DNA from: Trichobilharzia szidati
Lineage: Eukaryota > Platyhelminthes > Trematoda > Strigeidida > Schistosomatidae
Direction of reading: 5' to 3'
NCBI GenBank assembly: GCA_944472155.2
Contig: OX235271.1
Span: forward strand, 79,282,256 to 79,346,255
DNA: 64,000 bases
Below are positions 57,240-64,000 of this stretch, one piece after another. The first letter of the stretch is position 1; each line of letters begins with the position of its first letter. The notes beneath the pieces were generated by a model. The model searched no databases and had not been told where the DNA came from. It was given only the letters and a program-made list of their open reading frames with translations. Position numbers and translations under genes: made by a program.

Positions 57240-57420
57240 ACAAAAATCCGTTGTGGATATGTGTCTTATTGGCTTAAGCATTCAGTTATCACAGCGAGTA
57301 GACCATGGGTTCGAGTCCCATCCCACCTAATACAACCTGGACTGCTGAGTTGTACTATCAACCCTTAAACGATTAGTGTGTCTATTAGCTTGGCACGCGA
57401 AAAATTTGTCCAGGATAATT
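57240..57420 (+). mobile_element. tRNA-like SINE fragment
   Basis: GGTTCGAGTCCCATCCCACC (B-box and acceptor-like end, 57309-57328) followed by a body (GGACTGCTGAGTTGTACTATC) related to that after 29871. It lies in an intron of the zinc-finger gene. Confidence 0.45.
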
Positions 57421-57767
57421 GAGTTCAGGACTACAAAAAACTATAGATATCCTGATTACATAAATTTGCAAGAATTAAACTTGTAAATATGAGCTAAGTA
57501 AAGGAAAACGTGAACGAAACAATTAATGATAAACTGCATTTCAGTTATACATTGAATAAATCTGCACAAAAGGAATGGATCACTGGAACTTCGAAAAGAT
57601 CTGTTTAAAAATCGATATATTTCACTTAAATGTATACGCTTTTGAGTGACATACAGGTGAACTGAGGTGTTAAACGGCTACAAAAAATCAATGTATTTTG
57701 TTGAATAATTTCTCTCATTTCAAAAAACTAAACAAAATCACTGATAGATTAGTTTATGTGTGAGAAG

Positions 57768-57985
57768 GGTGCGTCGGTGGTACAACCGTAGAATGTTTGC
57801 CAACTACTCACGTGGTCCGGACTCGATACTCGGTTGACACACGCCTAAACCTTGCTCAGTCGGTAGCGAACCTAGTAGAGTAGGAATGCTGGGCATCGGG
57901 CTAGAGGACAGCTTGTAAAACCACCATAGCTAATGAAAATTAAAAACTAAAGTTTGAAGCCCTCTATGTGAATGAAAAAGACGAG
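57768..57985 (+). mobile_element. SINE family 1 copy
   Basis: Plus strand: head GTGCGTCGGTGGTACAACCG...GACTCGATACTCGG (57768-57843), then the body and a tail TTGAAGCCCTCTATGTGAATG. No clear target-site duplication. Confidence 0.65.
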
Positions 57986-58757
57986 TAAAAATGAATAAAG
58001 TCTTCACCTTATATATAACTCAGGAAGAAGAGATTATTCACATTTTCAAAATACACATGTATACCAAGCTTGCTGACACTGAGAGGAAAAGTACATCCTC
58101 TAAAGTTATCTTTGAGGCAAAATACAACCTGAGAAAATAAAGTCGTGTCAATGTAAAAATCTCTAGAAAGTCAAGATCAAATATAAATCGGAATAGGTAT
58201 TTACAAGCTGTGCAGGTAAGTCAAACAGCCAATCAATCCACAAGTGTTCTGAAGTAATTTAGCCGTAGATTTACAGGAAGATTACAATTACTATAAGGCT
58301 AGATAACAATAAGAAGAAGAACACTGATAACTAATTTCGTAAATAGCATTATTAATTGGCAGTCAGCTTAAATTCCCATTCAGAATAACGTATCTACTTT
58401 TCTTTTTGTCATTTGTTGTTTTAATCTTCTAGTTATGTCTTTAGATGGCAACATAACTTCATGCAAATTTCTAACTGGCTTCGACCTGTGTACTTTGATA
58501 ATACAATGAAAAAAATGTTATAGAGGATTGAGCGTTGTTTCAGACAGAAAGACGTTGCGGCGTTATAAGATGTACTGTCAATGAATGTTTTACTTGAAGA
58601 TCCTATACAGGGAGTAAATATTCTGCAAGAAATTATACTCAGAATTCTTTATTGTGTGTAAACATAACTTCCAGGATAAAGCTGATATTATTATCACTGG
58701 AACACGAAAAAAAGTTCTACGAATTAAAAAAATTTACCACAGAAATTTTATAATTAC

Positions 58758-58895
58758 CTGTATGCACTTGTATTATGTGAGCTTGTAAACTTTGACGACG
58801 AGGATAGACTTTTGAGCAGGTCGCACATTGATACTCTTTCGAAGGTCTTGCAGGTGATGCAGTTGTAGTAGCTACATGAGATGAAATAAAATTTC
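58758..58895 (-). CDS. C2H2 zinc-finger gene, finger exon (second finger seen)
   Basis: 138-bp exon, donor CAG|GTAATT, phase 1 at both ends. Encodes GNFISSHVATTTASPARPSK and then EYQCATCSKVYPRRQSLQAH, IIQVHT: C-x2-C-x12-H-x4-H. A second in-frame acceptor (CATGTAG, exon start 58874) would drop seven residues without changing the frame, so two isoforms are possible. Confidence 0.8.
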
Positions 58896-59077
58896 CTATA
58901 AGTAAACAACGAATACAAATAAATTTATGACTAAACAAATAAGGTTATGATAGTTATACACCCAGATATAATAATAATAATAAGGGGAACAATCAATAGG
59001 GCATGACTACACAAAAAGAAAAAGAATATTCATAAAGAAATGTTATATCAATTATTTTAAAAAGACAAGAAAATTAC

Positions 59078-59386
59078 CAGTAACAGCAATCTGTGTTGGA
59101 TTCAATGTGATCGGCTTTACGGGTATATGACTAACACCGAAAGGAGAAGTGATAAATGTCGCCGATGTTGTAGCACAATTAGGACGAAACAGTGAATTTG
59201 TACTGGTTGGTAGGACAGCTGGATGTGGATTCATTGTGATTGTATTGGCGAACGGAGTAGCTTGTTGTGGTTGAAAGAAAAATGCCGGCATTGGCATATT
59301 TACTCCAGGAGCGACCATCATCACTTGTGTACCAGAAGGCATTGCATTTTGAACTGAACCTGGTGTAGCGATTATGGTGCCCATAG
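59078..59386 (-). CDS. C2H2 zinc-finger gene, P/T/M-rich linker exon
   Basis: 309-bp exon between acceptor ACTGTAG and donor CTG|GTAATT, phase 1 at both ends; separated by a 182-bp intron from the 58758-58895 exon. Encodes a low-charge segment rich in Pro, Thr, Ala, Met and Phe (MGTIIATPGSVQNAMPSG, PGVNMPMPAFFFQPQQATPF, ...VKPITLNPTQIAVTG), like transcription factor activation regions. No finger. Confidence 0.75.
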
Positions 59387-59629
59387 CTACAGTTTAAATC
59401 AAGTTGAAAATATTTCGTAATTATGGCAAAAGTCACCTCAAAATTTTGTATTATGCAGGATTACTCACACTACCACTACAAAAACTACATTAGACCTGAC
59501 AATAAAAAAACAAAACAACAACCCTGAAATGTTATTTTATTGATAGTTTAGAGTTATTTCAACCAAATTAACTGATCATCTTGGCGATAAACATTCTTAA
59601 ATATCATTTCATAACTTCTTGTATGACTA

Positions 59630-59930
59630 TAGCTTTACTGTCACCATGCATAATCACATCATAGCTTCCACTGCCCAATACTGAGATATTATTATATGCT
59701 GTTTATTTTCCTTTCTACTTCTTGGTATTTTTTCGCATTTTTTTAAGTTATTTTGTGTTTTTCCTGTTTTTTTGCTGTTGGTGTCTTTATATTTATTTTT
59801 TTGAAATACTCCTTTTAAACGTTTGATCAAATTAGGTGCAAATATTGTAGATATGTGCTGAAAATTCCACACTGTACCAATAGTACTGTTTCTGGAATAA
59901 AGCAAATTATTATTATTCTAAAAAAAAGTT
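59630..59930 (+). mobile_element. 3' end of a retroelement shared with 21300-21615
   Basis: Plus strand, ending GCTGAAAATTCCACACTGTACC...TTTCTGGAATAAAGC and (ATT)n. Inserted in a zinc-finger gene intron, antisense to the gene. Confidence 0.5.
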
Positions 59931-60679
59931 GAGAAAGTTAACTAAAGTATACAATTGACACATCACAACAGAAAGAAAATGTTATAGGACACTAATTTGA
60001 AATCAAACTCTTAAGAGGAATTCGACAAATTTCTTAATTTATACCCTCTGGAAGGTCAGTGTTATGAACCATATACCTAACGGACGTACTAGGCTATGAA
60101 ACACATTTCATTCACGAAGGTCAAATATATTCCACAATCCACTGAACCAACAAAGTGACAAAGAGTCAACAGATTAATCCAGTGACTCATATTCCCACAT
60201 AGGGAGTAAACTTTATGATCATTTATTCCGTCAAACTTCATGAAGACAATATGTATCCAACTGTCGTACTTTTCAAAGCAATGCTTGTGTCATAAGGTTT
60301 TTATGCACGTGATGTAGGTATATGGCTAAAAATGTTAAATTATAAATACCAATCGGTTGATTAGGTTGTTGATGTGTTACTGACCAGAGTGTCCTCTAGC
60401 TAAATCCATCTTCTACACAACAGACAGAATGTTAACTTGAAGGTTTATGAGGCTTAGAGGATAGTGCCAGTTTTCTTATTTCAGTTCAAAAAGAAAACCA
60501 AAATCATTGACAACGATGTACGTCTTATTGATGGAAAAATGTTGGGGACTGCAAAGATATTCCACCCGTCTATATCTACCCCCCCCCCCCAGGACTTCGA
60601 TTTGATTCCCACATTCGAAGTATGGCTTCAAATGGATCGACAACCAAATACAACAGAATACATGCTGATATTTATATGC

Positions 60680-60815
60680 CTAGTTTTTGATGCAAAGTCC
60701 TAGTGACTGAATCATGTACAAGCCCACCTTGTAAAATGGAGCTCCTGGGTTCGATTTATGGTCACACTGCCGAGTCTGAAACAAGGACGAAAAAGCTGTC
60801 CAGTACTCAACCGTT
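60680..60815 (+). mobile_element. SINE family 2 copy, decayed
   Basis: GTGACTGAATCATGTACAAG (A-box region), CTCCTGGGTTCGATTTATGG (B-box region), then CACTGCCGAGTCTGAAAC...GGACGAAAAAGCTGTCCAGTACTC. The hammerhead core is CCGAGTC. Confidence 0.6.
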
Positions 60816-60829
60816 TGCCTAATTACACA

Positions 60830-61330
60830 ACCTGGCGTGGCCATGGGTGATTAGGCTTCGGTCTTCCTCTGGAAATGCTATAATGTGTCCACGCGTCCAT
60901 ACCCTCTGCCACACAAGTCGAATTTGCTGCCTTTAAGCGGCAGGGGCGCAACCCATAAAAGTGAGAGGGCGAATGAAAACTTCTGGTGTCTACAACTGAA
61001 CCGGTGGTGAACATGCTGATCTACCTAGGGGAGCTAGGAAACCACGATTACAAACCTACGGTGAACATGATCATGGGAGTCCGAAAGGATCAAATGGCGT
61101 ATGAACCTGTTTTAGTCACCGGCAACCATGGGGACTCAAGTTCTATTGCCTTGTGGATCAGACTTCAGGACAAAGGATAAGAGTAGGCCTCTTAAGACAA
61201 CCACCTGTTTCAGTCTGGGCGTCGAGGAAGTAAGTATTTCAGCCCTCTCACAAACTATGAGACTTAGTGTAGAACAGTTCTTGGTGCACATTATGTACTA
61301 AGTTTGTTTTTAATAAGAATGAAATCACCA
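60830..61330 (+). repeat. unclassified dispersed repeat (family 3), longest copy
   Basis: Contains the blocks GCTGATCTACCTAGGGGAGC, CCGAAAGGATCAAATGGCG, GGTTTTAGTCACCGGCAACC-like sequence and CTTGTGGATCAGACTTCAGG. About 500 bp; no coding capacity and no terminal repeats found. Confidence 0.6.
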
Positions 61331-61626
61331 CAAAAGCCTTATAAACCCAATGATACATGTATGGTCTACAGCTTACGATCGCTAAGCTAGGTGCCAAAAG
61401 ATGCTGTCTTGAAGGACAATCAAAGCTATTCAATGAAACCACCTACCTCAGGAAAACACAAGCACACCAAAAAAGGGAAATTTGTAATATATTTAACCCA
61501 CGAAAGATTTAAAAACAATGAATTTTTCAAATTGTGAATGACAGTAACAAAGATAAGCAGTTAAGAAATAAAACTTTTTTGAGAAGACATGGAGGTATCA
61601 CTAATTGCATTTAGTCTATAACTTAC

Positions 61627-61887
61627 GCAGATTAACTTGTTGAGAATGTGGTTGAGTTTGGAGTACAGTAAGCTGTTGTTGATGGAATAAGTGTTGTTGT
61701 TGTTGCTGCTGCTGCTGTTGTTGTTGCTGCTCCTGTTGATGTTGCAGCATATCCTGTAGCGCTTGTTGTTCTTGTTGTGATTGTAAAGTTTGCTGATGTT
61801 GTTGTTGTGCTTGTGGTTGTTGGGCTTGTTGTTGCTGCTGCTGCGTTTGTTGACGAGGAACCATAAAGGATATCGGAAATGGTGTTT
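61627..61887 (-). CDS. C2H2 zinc-finger gene, glutamine-rich exon
   Basis: 261-bp exon, acceptor GCTACAG, donor CTGC|GTAAGT, phase 1 at both ends. Encodes KTPFPISFMVPRQQ and then a stretch in which most residues are Gln with His, Ala and Leu interspersed, including a run of 12 Gln near 61690-61725 coded by mixed CAA/CAG, ending QVNL. Glutamine-rich tracts are common in transcription regulators. The phase fits the finger exon upstream. Confidence 0.8.
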
Positions 61888-61899
61888 CTGTAGCAATAA

Positions 61900-63400
61900 T
61901 AATAGTTAAAAAAGGGAGTAAATAAAAAAATTCATAAATTTTACTATGAATACAACAGAATTCATTGTTGTTATTAGACGCTTTTGTTATAGTACCGCCT
62001 ATGTAGGCAGGGAAACCGAATTTGAAAGAGTAACTCTACCACCGACATTTCAGAGTCTGTTTCATAAACATGATAAACTGCCAGTAATCAATACTTGAAA
62101 ATTAATCTAGTGATCACTAGTGACTGAAGTTCTAGGATGAAATCATGATAAAGTGGGTCCAAGTTGGCTGTGAGGACAAATACTTGCTGATTATATTGGA
62201 TGGCGGTAGCTCTATATATCGCTAATTGGCAGAAGTAATAATTGAAGGGCGATTCGATTTCATCTAAGTGGACAGTGAGCTCGCCTCGTAACCTGAAGGT
62301 TCTGGAATAGACACATTGATGCAATCATGTGTGTTGCGCTGAAGAATCCCAAATAAGGATGAAGCAGCTATCCAGTGGTGCCTGGTTGTTAATGGCCGTC
62401 TAACTGAAGTCAGTTCACGATCAACCTTGAAAAAAGAAGTTATTATACTGAATTTATAATGCTGTCGACAGAAAATATTACAACACTTTTTACGCTTCTG
62501 TTATAATACTATCTATCTAGGCAGTGAAACAGAATTCTACAGAGTAACTGACTACTGTTGACTGGCTGACTGAGTTCTAACATACAACTTTGCACAGAAG
62601 TGCAGCAGTTCAAGTTACCACAGTCCGTGTAGTACAAAAAGGGAAACAAAACAGAGAAAAATAAGAGATTCAGATAAATTGTTAACAAATCTCCATTAAC
62701 TTCCTGTTTTCCTTTACCAGAATACACATACGATAACGCGTGAAAATCAACACTAAACAAGCTAAGGTAACTATAACTGCACTTGGCAGTACTTCAACAT
62801 TACAACATATTAAAACAACAGCTTGCAGTGATCACAGTAATCAACTAAAAATGATATTTTCATAGGATTACATAACAGAGACACTGTTAGCAGTAAATAT
62901 GAACAATTATTTTGATCTGTTTTACAAGTAAAGCTACTTAATACACATCAATGTGAGTCAGTGGTTCAATAGTAGAATGCACGCCAACCATGTTAAAGGT
63001 TCGGTTTCGATTCCCTGCCAACGAATTCTTAAACATTGACATCATTAACTAACCGACAGTAAGCCCGTAAAAAAAGGGAAGGTTGAACATAAGCGAAAGC
63101 GACCCCCTCCCACCCCTGTGTAAACAATACAATCGCTACTGAAACTCAAAAACTTGAAGCCCTACATTCCACTCGGAATGCAACGTATGAAGAGAAAAAG
63201 ACACACTGACACAAGCTGAAAGAAGCTGTATGGACAGCAGCATTTAATCTTATGACAGGATTAAGTATACCCTTTTTTCGATGTATATGTAACAAATTTA
63301 GGTCATCTTATCAAAAGGACGATGGTCAATTATAGCCATGAAATGTTGTATTCCATCAAGTGTGATAAAAACCAATCGAATATAGAGATACGTAGAGTAA
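61900..63400. other. zinc-finger gene intron with SINE and RTE scraps
   Basis: 62140-62440 SINE family 2 copy (plus; CTCGCCTCGTAACCTGAAGG, GCGCTGAAGAATCCC..CAGCTATCCAGTGG); 62545-62650 RTE family B 3' UTR piece (minus); 62950-63185 SINE family 1 copy (plus; head GTGAGTCAGTGGTTCAATAG, tail TTGAAGCCCTACATTCCACTCGG). Confidence 0.6.
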
Positions 63401-63407
63401 CACTCAC

Positions 63408-63494
63408 TTTTATGCACAGAAGCCACATGACGCTCAAAATACCATTTCTGTGGAAATCCCTTGTTACACAGTGGACACATATATGGTTTTGAAT
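63408..63494 (-). CDS. C2H2 zinc-finger gene, first finger exon in window (gene continues beyond the window)
   Basis: 87-bp exon between a TTTGTTATAG acceptor and a GTGAGT donor, phase 1 at both ends. Encodes DSKPYMCPLCNKGFPQKWYF and ERHVASVHK: C-x2-C-x12-H-x4-H. With the five following exons (61627-61887, 59078-59386, 58758-58895, 56802-56888, 54983-55236) it gives at least 377 residues in one continuous frame; the 5' exons lie beyond 64000. The widely spaced fingers separated by Q-rich and P/T-rich linkers suggest a DNA-binding regulator. I do not recognise the family. Confidence 0.85.
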
Positions 63495-63879
63495 CTATAA
63501 CAAACCAAAAGAAAGTATATAACAATCAACACTAATTTTAGTAATAAAAAAGCGCAATCACAGTGCGGTGACTTATTTTAAAAAGGAACACATGATGACA
63601 ACAATTACTGAAGAAAAGATCCTCAGATGTAATAACCCCATTTCTAATGTTTTATAAGTAAACTGACTATTAGCAGAATATTGACATTTCCGCTATGAAA
63701 TTCACAAAGAATTATGGCGACAAGAAAGATAGATAATGAAATCAAGAGTTGTCCAGCTGCCACTCCTTACGTAGTGATTTAAGTAATTGTATGTAGCAAT
63801 GAATGTAAATTCTAAAGCATACTTTTATAACAAACAGCTACCAAAAGCCAACTACTAGTTCATAATTATTACTTCTTAA

Positions 63880-64000
63880 TCTGGGAAAGAGGTGATGAAG
63901 ACACCTAACCAAGAACAACGGAAGAAATCTAATGGAAGTCACTTCGTTCAATTATTCAGAGAGCAACGTTTCAACTAAAGGTTGCGCACATATTAGGATG
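63880..64000 (+). mobile_element. RTE-clade LINE (family A), cut by the window end
   Basis: GAAGACACCTAACCAAGAAC...GGAAGTCACTTCGTTC...AACGTTTCAACTAAAGGTTGCG corresponds to the region 5955-6070 and to 40855-40990 of the better copy, and continues beyond 64000. Confidence 0.6.

Noticed and set aside
61561..61896. 111-codon N/S-rich minus frame over the polyQ exon
   Set aside because: Frame-shifted reading of the CAA/CAG-rich exon; the Gln frame fits both neighbouring exon phases.

Overview
The window looks like nuclear DNA of a blood fluke (Schistosoma or a very close trematode). The reasons are a strongly AT-rich sequence, a very high load of schistosome-type retroelements (RTE-clade LINEs, a CR1-clade LINE with a PHD-finger ORF1, Penelope-like elements with GIY-YIG endonuclease, tRNA-like SINEs and Sm-alpha-type hammerhead repeats), one 34-bp intron, and split genes with multi-kilobase introns. 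The species cannot be fixed from the sequence alone. No bacterial-type operon, rRNA, CRISPR array or credible intact tRNA was seen.

Host genes are sparse. In order: an N-terminal exon resembling NPRL3 (GATOR1 subunit) at 3602-3831 on the minus strand; a 72-codon possible secreted peptide at 7672-7890 (plus, weak); a complete three-exon Alba-fold gene resembling POP7/Rpp20 of RNase P/MRP at 9543-10545 (minus), with a 34-bp first intron; a complete two-exon CHMP3/VPS24 gene (ESCRT-III) at 22707-28762 (plus), split by a 5.4-kb intron; a possible two-exon membrane protein at 34833-35745 (plus); and the 3' part of a Q-rich C2H2 zinc-finger gene at 54983-63494 (minus), with six exons all joined in the same phase and the 5' end outside the window.

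The rest is mainly transposon sequence. A nearly full-length but decayed CR1-type LINE occupies about 13850-19800 (minus): ORF1 has a PHD finger and two RRM-like units, and ORF2 has an AP endonuclease, an RT and a CR1 C-terminal tail. A foreign segment of about 0.7 kb interrupts ORF1 at about 17945-18665. 5'-truncated RTE copies of two families are scattered throughout; one (40720-41515) sits inside a SINE and is bounded by a 12-bp target-site duplication. Four Penelope-like fragments are recognisable.

Several SINE-like families occur. Family 1 has a tRNA-like head and a tail shared with one of the RTE families, and three copies show target-site duplications. Family 2 has an internal tRNA-like box and a hammerhead-derived motif, degenerate in every copy. 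Sm-alpha-type copies at 1845-2000 and 46130-46345 carry recognisable but mutated hammerheads. A further repeat (8500-8940, 27790-28215, 60830-61330) was not identified.

All identifications were made by eye from translated motifs, splice-site consensus and phase agreement. Exon joins are predictions.
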